NCBI GenBank assembly: GCA_019096195.1
Contig: JAGTXK010000138.1
Location: forward strand, 186,001 to 250,000
Length of the DNA stretch: 64,000 bases
Source: Boletus sp. NGJ
Taxonomy: Eukaryota; Basidiomycota; Agaricomycetes; Boletales; Boletaceae
Direction: 5' to 3'
A model generated the notes under the pieces. The model ran no database searches, was not told where the DNA came from, and saw nothing but the letters and a program-made list of their open reading frames with translations. The position numbers were made by a program, and so were the translations under genes. Shown here piece after piece: positions 45,919-60,235 of the stretch (positions are counted from its first letter, which is position 1; the number at the start of each line of letters is the position of its first letter).

Positions 45919-46736
45919 GGTTCAGGATGGATGAGATGCTTCTACACGGGCGGAGTGCGAGTTCAGAATGAGGTTGAGGATGTTCCGGAGGACTGGGTGC
46001 CTTGCTCGTCTTATAATTATGCAGTGGGCCCCGGACTGTGATGATGGTATGAAAATGAGCGCGCTCTCCACTGAGGCAGTGAGTACTCCGACCTCAAAAG
46101 GACAGCTTGCGTGCTGTGGACCGCTGCAGCGAGTTATTGTATGTTCCGTGATTTGTGGTGGGGTGGAGTTTGTTGTTGTGGACAAGGATGGAGAGAACGT
46201 GGCAAGAAAAGGTCGTCGGAAAGACTGGAACCCTTTTGCAAGTTTTTGAGTGCAAGTGGTCGTGTGTCTGAAATAATTTACGCTGTGTGGTGCATGAAGA
46301 GGGAATGTATGACAGGCGGACCAACAGGGTGGCAACTGCACGCACGTTCGCCGGCATTGCCACGGCATCAGCGCCGCCGCACCCCCCTAGATGCTATCAA
46401 CAAGACGACCTGAATCCATCCATCGATGAATTCGTGCGAGAACGCGTCTTCTTCTGCCGCTGAGCCTTCCTTTAACAAGCAAGGCAGCCACATGCGAGCC
46501 TCTAATTTAAAGGTTCACGGCATTGCCTTGCCCCGCGCCGTACCTCGGGAATGATCACTCAAAAGACACTCAGAGGGATTGTTATTCGAGCATACTCTAC
46601 AAACGCATGGCTTGCGAGGACGACTGTGCGGACAGGTATCACCACCCCAGGACAAATGCGACCCTCGCATCTATTCATTCCATCTGAAAATAGTTCAAAC
46701 AGCGTGAGAGCAGTACAATGGAGCAGCTCTGATGGC
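45919..46736. other. Intergenic between Nudix and zinc-transporter genes
   Basis: About 820 bases; both flanking genes are on the minus strand. Open frames present here on both strands are short, have no recognised domain, and look like chance. It should hold the Nudix promoter. Confidence 0.4.
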
Positions 46737-48662
46737 TTACGCTACCAAGAACATGCACAGGACACCAAAAGCCATCGCACAGAACTTGAGAAGTTGCATC
46801 AACCATCCGAATATATCAAACAAGGAAGCTGTCATACCTCCCGCAACGCCTGCGTTCCGCTTTTACTCTCCGCTAGCAGACTGATTTCCACGACAAATCA
46901 TCAACATCGACACGAATCATCAACACAGCACTCACGTAGGCAGCACAGCAACAGCACCGATGTACAAAAATCCTCCGGCGACAAAAGGAATCACCTTCAC
47001 CGTGTCAGATAACTTGCCAAACTAGCTGACTTGTAAGACGTACCAAATCCGCAGGCTGTACCGTGGTGCCAAGGATTCCCAAAGCGTCCTGCCTCACGCC
47101 TGCCGCTAAATCGACTGACATTGGCTCCGCGCCAGAGGCTGACAAATTATGAATCGCTATGCCCATGAATGTACTGTTACGAAGAGGATTAGAAACCCAT
47201 TAATGAAATGTCCGATCGCTCGATTACTGTCAAGTGCCACTCACCCAACCTAACCAAAATCGAGTGCAAAATCTGAATCCAAAAGTACCTCGAGATCATG
47301 AAAACGTACGAATGCACCAATAGCAGTCAAAAACTGCGATTTCATAGCCTGCCCCTTGCTAAATCCGCTGCGAATTAGAATTGAGTAGTCAGCGATCTCG
47401 TGAGGTATTTCATGGGCAAAGCAAGCCAAGGTAGTGGTTGCACCGATCAGGGGGGATGAGTAAAAGGACGCAGCCATGCTGGAAACAAACTTAGTCAGGA
47501 CGGGGCCCACATGTGTCTGGTGACTCACGCCAGGCCATCCGTTCTATTTGAGGGGATTAGCATGGACAGTAACACAACGGAGAGAAAATACATCATACAT
47601 GTTGTGGACAAAGTCACCAAAAAGGTTCAAATAAGCCGAGAGCTTCGAAGGGCCAGTGCCTGATTGCAACAGGTCGACTTGTTCTGATTGGTTACTCCCA
47701 GACCCTTTCTCTCCGCCTCTTGGCCGCAGACCATCAGCTGACGGCGTGATCGATACACCGGAAGCAACGGCGTTAGTTGATGTGTCTACATGTGAGTGGG
47801 AGTGGGAGTGGCCGTGCGAATGCCCCTCGGCACTTTCATCACCACCAAAGACCCGTAAGGACTTCTCCATGACAAAAAATGCAGAAAAGCCAACAAAAAT
47901 AGCAAGCCTACCGACCGATGTTGAGTCGTTGAATTATGTCCATCGGAGTTCACATACCCGATCAGTATGTTTCTTTTGTCTTCCACCATGACAAAATGAG
48001 CACCTGAATCTTGATGCTCGCCAAGGAACGCGTGAGGAACCAAATGCAGGAAGACATCAGACAAGAGGCCGCCTGTCTGCACAATCCGTGAGATCAAGTA
48101 ATTCAAGTATTGATGGAAAGCGGAAGCTGACGGCGAACGCGGTCATAGTGTTGAGGGTATTTGCATCGATTTCCGCGGGAATGAATGCAAGAATAAAGTT
48201 AGGCACCCTGAAACGTTGGTGAACCGCTCAGCAAACCAGGCTCGAAAATCATCCAAGCCTCAAATTGACGTACGAGCTGATGTAAAATGTTCCCAGAACT
48301 GCGAGGAACGTTCACGAACGTGTCAGGGACTTCATACATTGAAAACAACAGACCTGCGTTCCAGCCGGGACCAAAGGGGAACAACCAGCTGAACACCTGT
48401 CGCATGATTGGAGATTCATTATCTTCCACAGCGCGTTTGAGGTCGCTCAGCTTCTCCACTGCAGCACAGTCGTGAATGTCGGATTCCTGGTTGTCAGTAC
48501 CGTGTTCGGCAGTCAGCAGTGTAGAGTGGTCTGGAGGTTTATTGAGACATTCACCCGAACGACTAACTTTGACTGTTCAGAGCAGAGTACGGTGTGTGTA
48601 GTCAGTGCAAAGCACAGTAAAAGAGTGACATATAGTATGGTATAACCCCTTGGCGCTCCCAT
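46737..48662 (-). CDS. YKE4: ZIP-family zinc transporter, KE4/SLC39A7-like
   Basis: Moves zinc out of the endoplasmic reticulum or early secretory pathway. Start MGAPRGYTILYVTLLLCFAL gives a signal peptide; an intron then leads to ESDIHDCAAVEKLSDLKRAV. Further exons: membrane segments near 48100 and 48050 (NYLISRIVQTGGLLSDVFLH with LVPHAFLGEH), a cytosolic His-rich loop GHSHGHSHSHSHVD, LSAYLNLFGDFVHN joined by an intron to ITDGLAMAASFYSSP (HNxTDG motif of helix IV), FAHEIPHEIADYSILIRSGF (HEIPHE motif of helix V), GTFMGIAIHNLS, VIPFVAGGFLYIGAVAVLPT, LLAESKSG and FCAMAFGVLCMFLVA-stop. The metal-binding His pairs are intact. About nine introns. The last exons are tiny. Confidence 0.92.
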
Positions 48663-50387
48663 GTTTCGAATTCGAGAGAGAATTGCAAGTGAGTGTGTCA
48701 ATGTGCTGCCGCAACGCGGAACGAAGGCGGCTGCTTGAAGTTCGCGAAGGGCAGCTTATATAAGCAAAAAAAACCCTAAAAACACTAAAAACTCGTCAAT
48801 AACATTTGATACGGTGTTTTGTACTATTGAGTAAAGTATGCTAGTATCATTAGGTATTGATGGAATGAGTAGATGTTGCTATATGCAAAAGAGTGACTGT
48901 ATATATTACCTTCTTGCTATCATATCTCGTGTTCATCATCACGGGGAATCTTTTCGCTTCGGGAACGGGCAGCCTGACGGGCGGAGAGCCGCAGGGCTAC
49001 TCCGAGACGATCTGCTTTGGTCCCAAGGCAAGATTGGAGCAAAACCTTATCCCGACCCCGGGCTGGCGATATAACTCGATCTGAACATCGAGATCAGCGT
49101 TCCGCATGCGATTGAGGGTGTCTGGGTCGAGCACACGTTGTACTGAAGCAAATTAGCTGTTTGTGGCTGCTAATGCGACCGTCTTGTCGTTGGCTTTCTT
49201 CTGTCCGATAGCGGCTGTGTCTGCTTATGTTTGATAAGTTCTTATCGACCAAGCTTCTCTGCGTGGAATTCATCGATACGGCATGCCTCTTGTCGAATGT
49301 GAGCGTGATCCATATCCGTGAACATCGCATCCCGTGGCGTGAAAAAGTAGCATGGTCGGAGAAATGACCAATGTCGTCAAAGGCTTCAAGAAGGCGACTG
49401 GGACATTCTTCAGATGGGGCAGTTTCCCTTGTCGTGCACCGCAATTGCTGTCTCTATTGCGGTATGATCATCCCAGGTTTTCCATCTGATGATGCGAAAG
49501 TGTAGGACTCAGGGCGATCGAGGAGGAGCTGGGACTTTGCAATATGGGCCTTGAGCTATTCGTGACAGGAAATCATGTCAAGGATGTTGAGTTCAAGACA
49601 TTCGGGGGGACGAATGTTGCAGATGCTATTGTCTAAGTATTTCAATAGCATCATGGCGGCATCACAGAGAGAGGATATCGCGTGTTGCTCGTGTCAGTAA
49701 ATTTCTTCATCACCTCACCCTTGTACTCCATAAAAAAAGCCTATGAATGTCCTGCTGGCCCTTCTTATCTTTGTGGTTACAAGATTGCGCCTGCGAGAAC
49801 GCTACCACGAGAAAAAGACCCGAGTGCCCGCTGAACAGCAGCTGCCGAACCACTGGCAATCTCGGCGAGTTGGAGAGTTGCGTCACTGTCTTTGTTCGCA
49901 TGCATGACTCGCTCGCACCTTGACCTTTCGAACTGCTCCTCCGTTGTTTGGCGCCCCATGCATGGTTAAAAGAAAAGAAAATGGGGTATACGACATATGA
50001 ACTAAGGGTTATGTTGTACAACGCGCCTTGGCATCCAGTGCGCGTTTTTGGAAATTCACGCTTGTGGCTGATGACATAAGGCCCATAGGGGCTAAGCAAA
50101 CACGTCCTGTGGTCGGATCACTTCACTCCCAACTACAATTTTGATCATTTCCACAAGTACTACAAGGTTATCAGAGCGGACCGCTGATTTTCTGCTTGTG
50201 AGTATGAAAACTGGCTACCTGAACACCATATCTAACTACTGAGGCCGTAATTCAGAAATACGCTATGATAACTTTTTCGAACGTGGTTTTCCAACAACTT
50301 CTCCCGCAGATACCAAGTCCGAAGATGTCAATGAGGATTCGTGCTCATAATTGACGGTTTCATGTTCCTGCGTGCACATCCCCTTAT
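48663..50387. other. 1.7-kb stretch without a supported gene
   Basis: Several open frames under 130 codons occur on both strands, none with a recognised domain and none joined by good introns. The first 250 bases are AT-rich and contain a TATA-like TTATATAAG (48756-48764), read toward the zinc transporter on the minus strand about 95 bases before its start; it is a plausible core promoter. The rest is unexplained. Confidence 0.4.
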
Positions 50388-51419
50388 ATGTCAGAAGCAA
50401 TCCGAAACCCGAACCGAGGTAGGTTTGACAAGTCCTCATTCAAATTTGAAGTGACGATCTCAGATATGTATCCTTCTGCAACAGAACAACTTGCTCTTAC
50501 TGCAGCGGAAAAGCTCATGGTTGCCACAATGGCTCGCTATGATCCGTCTCACGACATATTTCACGGTATGACTGCCTGTGCCCCTTGCATCCTTTTCTTT
50601 AACATTTGTGGCTTTTAATCAGTCCAGCGCGTAAGGAAGACAGCCTTGTCTCTTGCACGCTCGCTTTCCCATAAAAACCCTGATATCCTAGTTGTGGATC
50701 TTGCCGCACTCTTGCATGATGTATTGGACAAGAAATATGTCTCAGCCGCTGAAGCCACCGATCCTTATGCATATTTTTTGCCATTCTTTCAATCATTAGT
50801 CACAGATCACGCATTGGACTTGCTATCTGATGGTCGAGCTGCTCTGATCGCAAAAATCGTGGAAAACGTATCGTGGACAACAGAGAAGAAACTGCGCGAA
50901 AGTGGTAAACTTGAAGAGTGGCATGCTACATGCATAGAACTTCATTGCGTCCAGGATGCCGACCGTCTGGATGCAATTGGGGCATTTGGTGGGTCATAGG
51001 CTTTTCAAAACTTGGAGAGCACCTGACTGGATGACGTCCCATAGGGATCATGCGATGTGCAGCATACAGCGCGGCAGTGAACCAGTGAGTTTGAGTTGCG
51101 GTTGCTCGTCTGTCTCTTAGGATTCTAGACCTCTGCACGCCCCTCTGGATCGTGATGATACTGCCATTCAGCACTTTTATGACAAACTCCTCCACATACA
51201 GGGTAGGCTCAAGACGGAAGCCGGAAAAATTATGGGTGCTCAGCGCCATCAATTTGTGGGTTGTGATGGTGGATGGGTATTCGTGCCGAAGCATTCACAT
51301 ACACATACTTTTCACAGATGCTGTCTTTTTTGCAGGCAGTCGAAGACGAGTACGATGTTGAGCCTGTGCTATCGGGTTCGCTGGGAGATTGCGAGGGAAG
51401 GAGCCCAATTGTTAATTAG
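50388..51419 (+). CDS. HD-domain metal-dependent phosphohydrolase
   Basis: About 245 residues. Start MSEAIRNPNR, then a small intron, and QLALTAAEKLMVATMARYDP with SHDIFH; a second intron leads to VQRVRKTALSLARSLSHKNP, VVDLAALLHDVLDKKY (the His-Asp pair that names the family), ALIAKIVENVSWTTEKKLRE, CIELHCVQDADRLDAIGAFG (a further metal Asp), IMRCAAYSAAVN, and HFYDKLLHIQGRLKTEAGK. The final exons give GAQRHQF joined to MLSFLQAVEDEYDVEPVLSG and the stop at 51417. Relatives are YedJ-like proteins that hydrolyse phosphate esters of nucleotides; the true substrate is unknown. About six introns. Confidence 0.88.
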
Positions 51420-52404
51420 ATATCCCCTCTGTAGTGACCCTCAAATGGCATCCGAAATCTCAAAGACTCAAATACCATACCACGCGACAGAGGTGATGTG
51501 ATGCCCCATTACTGAGGACTGCAATCCAGTTGGTGTATGACAATCGACTACAAGCCTCCGACAACGTTTTCGAAGTGCGCATCCTCGTAAATTTGGATCC
51601 CAACGTGTCGCATAGATCGCAAACACCGCTGCACGGACACATTGCCATCCTTGAGAGCTTTAGTTTCACACCTCAGATGGATCACCCGCCTCCCCTCTCA
51701 CTTTGATGCCAGAATTATAAGAGTTGGATGTTGACCTTTTTTGAGTCCAAGTTTATTGTTCTGTTGGCCGGCAGGGAATCCTATGTAAAACACTCTACCT
51801 AGCTACGATCCTGACTTTACGGTCCTGCTGCTCGAGCATCCGCGACTCTTTTGGCACTTCAACTTGGGAAATATCGCCATCGGTTCCACCATAGTAGGCT
51901 TTCAAGAGAACAAACTTTGTACTGCAATTGCTCTCACTCAACGGTTCGGAGAGCTGAAGCTCAAGGCTGCGATGAATCTAAGGCAATGCACCACGGATGC
52001 AATTGTAGTCCTATGGTGCAAAGGAATTTTAAAATCAGGGGAACAATCCCGCCAGCCTAACATGGGAGATTGGGCGGATGAGGTTGGGTACTACCCACGC
52101 TGCTTGGTGTAGTGATCAGCAACCTGACCCGCAAAGCTGATCCATGGGATCCATGGCGGAGTGGTAGAGGTTGACATATTGGTATTTCAAGCGATGACAT
52201 ATCCTAGGACAGTGGAATTGTATTATTGTATCCCTCTCGCGTGCACCATACGACGCCAGAAGTGGCGAGTGAATAATGCCGGAGATCAAGTCAGACCGTA
52301 AAGCATCCACAACTGGGTAAAGCCACCAAAATGTACATCACTACGGACAAGACTAAACTATGATCGGTCAGTATATCTTTTCGCGAAACAGTGGACAGAA
52401 TTAC
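51420..52404. other. 1-kb stretch without a supported gene
   Basis: Lies between the convergent ends of the HD hydrolase and PEX11-like genes. Two open frames on the plus strand (near 51530-51705 and 51864-52112) have protein-like composition but no recognised domain and no start with context. They may be relics of a decayed gene. Confidence 0.35.
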
Positions 52405-53601
52405 TTAAGAATAAATCTCCTCTTTTTCACTTGTAATCGCTAGGTCACTTCCAACGATATCATTTGCGTTGCCCAGTTTTGAAGAAGGGATGGCAGTAGC
52501 CTTCCATCCACTCCTGAAGGAAGCTACCGCATTTATGAATCCGAAAATAGTGAGCCAGATCTAATCGTGTCATGTGTCAGCGGGTACCTCTCCTCCCCGA
52601 TGCAGATACACACATTATTGGTGAAAATGCCTTGCTCGAGGGACCTATAGGAAGCTTGAGAGATTAACGGATCTTGACGAATGAAACTCACCAGTGGAGA
52701 GCCAACGGCAGATTGGCAGTGTTGGCTACAACCTCGTTCCAAAGAGAGTCCCACTTGTTCTGAAGGTCTTCTTTGTCTTCTGTCATGATTCCCTTCCCTT
52801 TCCTCAAGTTTTTCTCTTTCATAAGTAGTAACTTCCTGTCCTCCATCAAGTGAGCAAACTGGAGGATGACATAGACTGCCCATGCACGGCAAGACCACAT
52901 GGCAAGAGAGTTGGCATTCAGATGGATTCGCTTGGAGGTGTGTCGGAAAAGTGACATGATAGGGATTGTAGCCGGAATGAGGTTATGGGCACGCAAGTAA
53001 TTGAGATGCTCCAATGGATAATACGCCAGCATGGACCATCCCTGTAAACGCTCGATTTCGAGGAGAGTGCGAGTGGGCGGAGGACTCCTTTCCATGGATA
53101 TCATCCATTGTAGGATGGGGAGTAAACCTGTCCGATCGAATAATTGGTTCGGCTAATCAACACCGAAAAGGCAGGATCACTTACCCCAGAACCTACCCAA
53201 CATTTTGAAATCACCAATTATGCCAGAAAAGCTTGTGAACGATGTCGCAACACTGCTGGTTGGCTCCTTCCGCAGACCTACTCGATGCTGGAATTTCGCC
53301 CGTGCAATCAAAACCGGGGTAATAAGCTTCATTGTATATTGGATGAGCTGGTAAGAACAGTGAGTGCCGGAATGTTGCTACGAAGTCGTAGTTCTTCACC
53401 GTGAATAGCTTGCTGAGTAGTAAGTGCGCTTGTGAGCGGGAAGCACGAAAAGTGAAAAGCCGTACGCAACTCGGTACCACTCCATGTCGACAAGAATCGG
53501 ATTAAATGGTTGAGGATTTCCGAGGGCGGGACAAGCGCGAAAGTCCCCAGAGTGACATCACTAACGTGTGCGAGAGCACTACCTTTAGCTAGGCGCGACA
53601 T
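52405..53601 (-). CDS. PEX11-like peroxisomal membrane protein
   Basis: Family shapes and divides peroxisomes. Start MSRLAKGSALAHVSDVTLGT with LVPPSEILNHLIRFLSTWSG; further exons give KMLGRFWG joined by an intron to LLPILQWM, then TRTLLEIERLQGWSMLAYYP, LEHLNYLRAHNLIPATIPIM, LAMWSCRAWAVYVILQFAHL with MEDRKLLLMKEKN, DSLWNEVVANTANLPLALHW, SLEQGIFTNN, and IWLTIFGFINAVASFRSGWK before a polar end. The order of the amphipathic and hydrophobic segments, and in particular the W.A.YV.LQF.HL.EDRKLL and ANLPL..HW blocks, fit basidiomycete PEX11-type proteins. About eight introns. Assigned from memory of the family pattern, so moderately sure. Confidence 0.65.
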
Positions 53602-55763
<2,162 letters not shown>

Positions 55764-55871
55764 ATTACACATTTTCGATTCGTTACCCACATCAGCCTAA
55801 TGATCTGTTGTACAACATAACGATGTCACTGTCGCGGTGCAATAAAATACATATTCAAATCTTCGTTCGCT

Positions 55872-56783
55872 TCATTCCTGCTTCTCGCCATCAATCCAAA
55901 CGGTCACTTTTTCGTCATAACAGGCCAACAAGCCCGCGATCCTGATACATTCGGCGCCGGGAGTGCGATAGTACCACACAATATCTTTGTGGACCTCGCC
56001 ATTGGGCAATCGCACGTCAAAGTAGTTCGCCCACCCCTGAAACCGTATCAGCCATGTTCGCCATGTCGATCGGATCAGGAACACGGACCTTGTACGGGCA
56101 CGCTGAGACCGTGTCCGAAGGAGTCAAGAGGTCCAACCGGGCGTCCATGACCGGGATGTACGTCCTCCTACGCAGCCCGGTCTCAAACAAAAAGTATGCC
56201 CTGCGTGTATTCGCCACTTCGACGCCGTTCACCTCGATACGGACATGCCTAGAAGTTTGAAGTACGTCGACTCGCTGTTCGCGCGGAATCAGCCCAAGTG
56301 TTTCCTAGGTCGAGAACGAAGGGCGACAGACACACCTTGTACGGGTCTTTCGGGTGCACGTAGATTCTCTCGTCCTCTTCAAACCATGCATCCATAGACG
56401 GAAACTTGAGTTTCAAGAGGCCCGCAAGCTCCTTGTATTTTCCCTCGCCAGTAAACTCTGTCACAGCTTCCATGGCTACCCGATCGCCGACCATCAGATC
56501 ATAGACTTTTGTACCTTCATCTGGTTGAGCTTGGTCGCGCCTGTGTAACAAGGAAGACGGCAAGTCTGACGAAGAGAAGAAATAAACAGGATAGAAAGGG
56601 TGTTCCCAGCTAACGAATGGGGAGTTGAGCTACTCTGTTCAATAGTCAGGGGTTAGTGGCGTACACTAGTTTGGGCTTGTAGGTGTCGACGACGATCTTG
56701 CCGCCGAACAGAACTCTGACCCTCTTGTTCGAATCTTCGATGTGGGGTACTTTAAAGGGTGGTTTGTCGAAGCCTGAAGCCAT
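55872..56783 (-). CDS. DUF427 protein with two repeats of the domain
   Basis: About 255 residues. Start MASGFDKPPFKVPHIEDSNK with RVRVLFGGKIVVDTYKPKLV; an intron with donor GTACGC leads to WEHPFYPVYFFSSSDL, then LMVGDRVAMEAVTEFTGEGK, the charged stretch WFEEDERIYVHPKDPYK, and after another intron a second copy of the module: VRIEVNGVEVANTRRAYFLF with ETGLRRRTYIPVMDAR, a new intron, GWANYFDVRLPNGEVHKDIV with WYYRTPGAECIRIAG, and VTVWIDGEKQE. The V.V..NG..VA.T..A..L.E and W.Y..P....I.G patterns are those of DUF427; the repeat is a common fungal layout. Biochemical role unknown. Confidence 0.85.
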
Positions 56784-56939
56784 GGTGGTGAGAACAACGT
56801 TGCAATAGGAGCTTATCCACAATGTTCAACAAACTTGCCACCCGACGGCGTTCACGGACAAGAAAAAGAGAATCATATAAAAGTCAACAGATCACAAATA
56901 AATGTAGTCCACCTGGCCGACCATACGTATAGTACGAAC

Positions 56940-58240
56940 TTATTCGTCGTCAGAATCATCGTCTGCTTCTTCAAGCCACTTCAAGAATGGCTCGCTCGCT
57001 TTCCTGACCTTCTTACTCGTCTCCTTGTCCACATATTTCTTGCTGACGTGAGTGCCCCATTGCCTGACAACATCCTCATCTAGAATGTCGTTCTGGTACA
57101 ACGCCATAAGGATTTTCGGAACGGCGGGGGTCAACTCGGGATACGTCAATCCGACCAACCGCTCGATGCCTCCAAGCAAAGATTTCTGATGCTTCTCCGA
57201 AGTGACCATCTGCACAAGGCCAGATCAGTGGGAGTCAAAGATCGAAATATGCAGCATACTTTCGCCAGTAGAAATTTGTAAGTCGTGAATTCCTGCACAA
57301 CATCCTTCGTGAATAGCGCCTGCACAAGAACGAGGAGGGTTTTGTGCTTCTTTTCCACACCTAACTCCTCGGCCTTCTTGTAAATCTGCGCTGAGCCAAT
57401 GTCCTCCTCTTCTCTGTTCTCTTCAACCCAGTGGCCGAATTGAAAGTATGGACTGTCGGCATCCTCCTCACTCCCGTCATCTTCCCCACCGCCACCGAGA
57501 GACATACCGCCAAGCTGGCCTCCCAACGTTTTAACCCGAGCCTGAACTGCTTCAGGGGAGATGTCTGCGGACCAGTCACCCGCAGGAAGTTTAGTATCCC
57601 TAGTCAGGTCGGCGGCTTCGGCCTTGATCTTCTTAGTCAGCTCGTCGTCACTCTCAGCGCCTGAAGCCACATTGTCTTGACCTTTTCCAGGAACTGCGGG
57701 AGCAGCAGCGTGAATACCATTGGCGTTGCCAGTTGCGGTGCCGTTAGCTTCACCCTTGCCCTTCTTGCTCTTCTTGAGGTTCTTGGGAGGGTTCTTGAGA
57801 ATGAAGGTGACGAGCTTATGCCTCATGTCTATGCCTGTCCTTTCTCCACAAGCCTTGCAATCACGGATGATATCTTCGTTGCGACCATTCTTGAGGATGA
57901 CGAGGTCGGTCTCGGGGTTTTTGCACGAACGGCAGAGGACAAACTTGTCGATGAAGGCATCAAGAAGTTCACGAAGCCTGACAGCATCGTGAGCGCCATT
58001 GACAATGTATCGATCATTCTTTTCATCGAACGGAGTCTGAGCACCAAGCTCGCAACCGAAGAATTTGGTGATGTAAGCGGGAGGACGAGATAGAGCGCGA
58101 GCGACATCGGACATGTTTGGAATGACAGTCTTGATACCGTTACCCTTTCCCTCGATTTTTGTGAGAAGTAACGGCATGCGATAGCGATAGAACTTGTCAT
58201 CCACATCACGGCGAATGTTGACAATTCCTGCGTTAGCCAT
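56940..58240 (-). CDS. TIF5: Eukaryotic translation initiation factor 5
   Basis: GTPase-activating protein for eIF2 during start-codon selection. Start [20 protein letters not shown] (the conserved Arg of the GAP finger lies here), then [60 protein letters not shown] with the zinc ribbon C..C...C..C finished by [21 protein letters not shown] Lys/Asn-rich linker and acidic [20 protein letters not shown] follow, then the C-terminal W2 HEAT domain: [20 protein letters not shown] with [44 protein letters not shown] and the aromatic/acidic end [17 protein letters not shown]. One intron near 57230 is clear. Confidence 0.97.
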
Positions 58241-58874
58241 GCTGGGCGGGGTTTATGGCTTCAAAGGGGAATGCATTAGGGCCACAGGCGTGGAAGTTGG
58301 GATAGTTTGAGTACTCACGGTACTTATAGACTCTAACCGGGACTGATACTGATGCGACGGTTTATTGAGAGGAGGTCGAAGCATGAAATTGGTTCTTCTG
58401 CGTTCGCCTTTGCGGAAACAGAGGATGGTGAAGGAAATAGTTGAAGGAGATATTGTGGTAGTGGACGGGCTAGATATTTTCCAAACAAGAGGGTGGGTTG
58501 CGGGTGTCGAGCGTACGGCTGGTTGGTTGGCGAAGAGTGTGATGTAGCCAGAGGTTGCGGGCAGCCGAAAGCAAATTTATAGTTCCCTCGTGTGTTTGTT
58601 TGTACACCCTGTGCCGGCCGAGCGCTTGCTCACGTAAGGTCATGTTTAGTAACCCTCTAATAACTACATATGGAGAGCTTGGGCAGGTACCATATACTAG
58701 TGATCCGAATGGACGCGTCGTTCGCACATGTAATTTTAGACGAGTTACCCGCCATCTAGATGGGTACCTTTGGTAACATCGCTACTCATATCGAGTACCA
58801 GAAAACCAACTTATAGTACCAGTGGGAAGAGAGTTACATCCACGACATAATAGAACACCTATAATTTGGTTTTC
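58241..58874. other. Intergenic between eIF5 and the decayed peroxygenase copy
   Basis: Holds the eIF5 promoter in its left part; no gene recognised. The last 70 bases or so (from about 58815) match 62550-62600, so the duplication that produced the two peroxygenase copies includes some 3' flank. Confidence 0.5.
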
Positions 58875-60174
58875 CTACGGCCCAGATGGAAAAAGTTGTT
58901 CACAACTCGGGTCTTCCAGCGTCTGGTAGAACGTGACCAAGTTGGCCTTGATCGCGGTCTCGAGTTCAAAAGTCGGGTTGGGGTACAGCCCAGCTGCCAA
59001 GTTGACCTGTCTCTGGTACGCAAAGCACAACCAACACGGGGAACGGTGTACCGGACCAGAGAGATTGACGTACGCTCCCAAGGTCCTCTGCATTTACTAC
59101 AGCCTTCGTTCTGACCCGGCGGAACGCGGATTAAGTTGAATACGTTGTCGAACATGATGCTGACCTTGACAAAGTCATATGGGGCCTGATGACGATAGAA
59201 TCCCTCAGGGTACTTGTGTATCTCGTAGAAACTCCGCACGCTATCCAACGTGACATTCAGTCTCATGTTCGCCGTCTGGTTGCTCACGAAGGCGAGAGGA
59301 CATGACATTTCTACATAGGCAGTGAGGTAGTGAGGGGTATCGAACCAAAAGGTGGGGTTGCGTGCGATGGAGTCGTTGATGCGCAGTGAATTTTGCAGGG
59401 ATGCGGATTCGACGGTAGTCATACCATCCCCGGCGAGATTGGCCGCATAGACGAGCTACGAAAGGGATGAGCAAATATAGATACAGGTGGTGGCGAGGTT
59501 TACCTCAAGGTTGAAATGGATGCTAAGCCTGGGGGTGAGTTGACCATCTGCAGTCGTATTTGCACCAATGCTCATCAGGTTGGTTAAATGGTTCCCGTTA
59601 ACAACAAATGCCTATTTTTTAATATCCAAACACCGTTCAGTCATTAGCAGGGAAAGCAAGATGACGGAATACCCTCTGACACACCGCATAAGTGAGGAAC
59701 GAAGCCAAGTTCCATCCCATGTTGAAACTAATGAGTTTCAGACTGAAATCTCGACGAGATTTCCTGTGTCATGGTATACCTACCTTCTTGGACAGCGGTG
59801 ATGATCTTAGCCGGAGTGGCTACGCCGTTGCGGCTGAGATACTTTGCAAAGGAACATAAATTGCGTCACGGAGATATCCGATCACTTACCCCATGAGAGG
59901 CAAGGGTGTTCAGTCCCGGGCAGGGACCACGAATGTCACCTGGTTGATCAGGCTCGTATGGGCGGGCCGAGTCATAGACCAGCCTTGCGAACGTGTCGTT
60001 CATTGGATTTGGGAGAGGCTGTGCGGGCGTGCTACTGAAGGTTCGCACTACGGCCCGGACCTCTTATGGGAATAAACCTGCGAGCGAACGGTATTCCGGG
60101 AAGTTCGCTAGGTGCAGGAACCCCACCGATTATGGAACGAGCCCAACTAATATCGCGAGATTCTGTAAATTCAT
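58875..60174 (-). pseudogene. Decayed heme-thiolate peroxygenase (peroxidase family 2), left copy
   Basis: Relative of unspecific peroxygenases/chloroperoxidases, secreted heme-thiolate enzymes. Recognisable from start MNLQNLAILVG to FPSGP: PDQPGDIRGPCPGLNTLASH (heme Cys), YLSRNGVATPAKIITAVQEG, FNMGWNLASFLTYA, FVVNGNHLTNLMSIGANTTA, then LVYAANLAGDGMTTVESASL. Damage seen: two in-frame stops within the leader region of exon 1; loss of the exon that carries the metal-binding Glu-Gly-Asp and the RGDYYFGNN segment; the catalytic-site Arg of the R-x6-E pair replaced by His (TPHYLTAYVE); and a small deletion with frame change before the last intron. Compared with the right copy, all exons else are present and introns aligned. 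Very probably inactive. Confidence 0.85.
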
Positions 60175-60227
60175 AAGGAGTTGAGGGAAACATAACTGAT
60201 GAGGAGGTCAATTCAATTGCTGGTGAT

Positions 60228-60235
60228 CTTATATA
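60228..60235 (-). promoter_or_regulatory. TATA box of the decayed peroxygenase copy
   Basis: TATATAAG on the minus strand, about 55 bases before the ATG of MNLQNLAIL, the usual place for a core promoter. Its survival suggests the decay is not old, or that only the coding part is relaxed. Confidence 0.5.
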
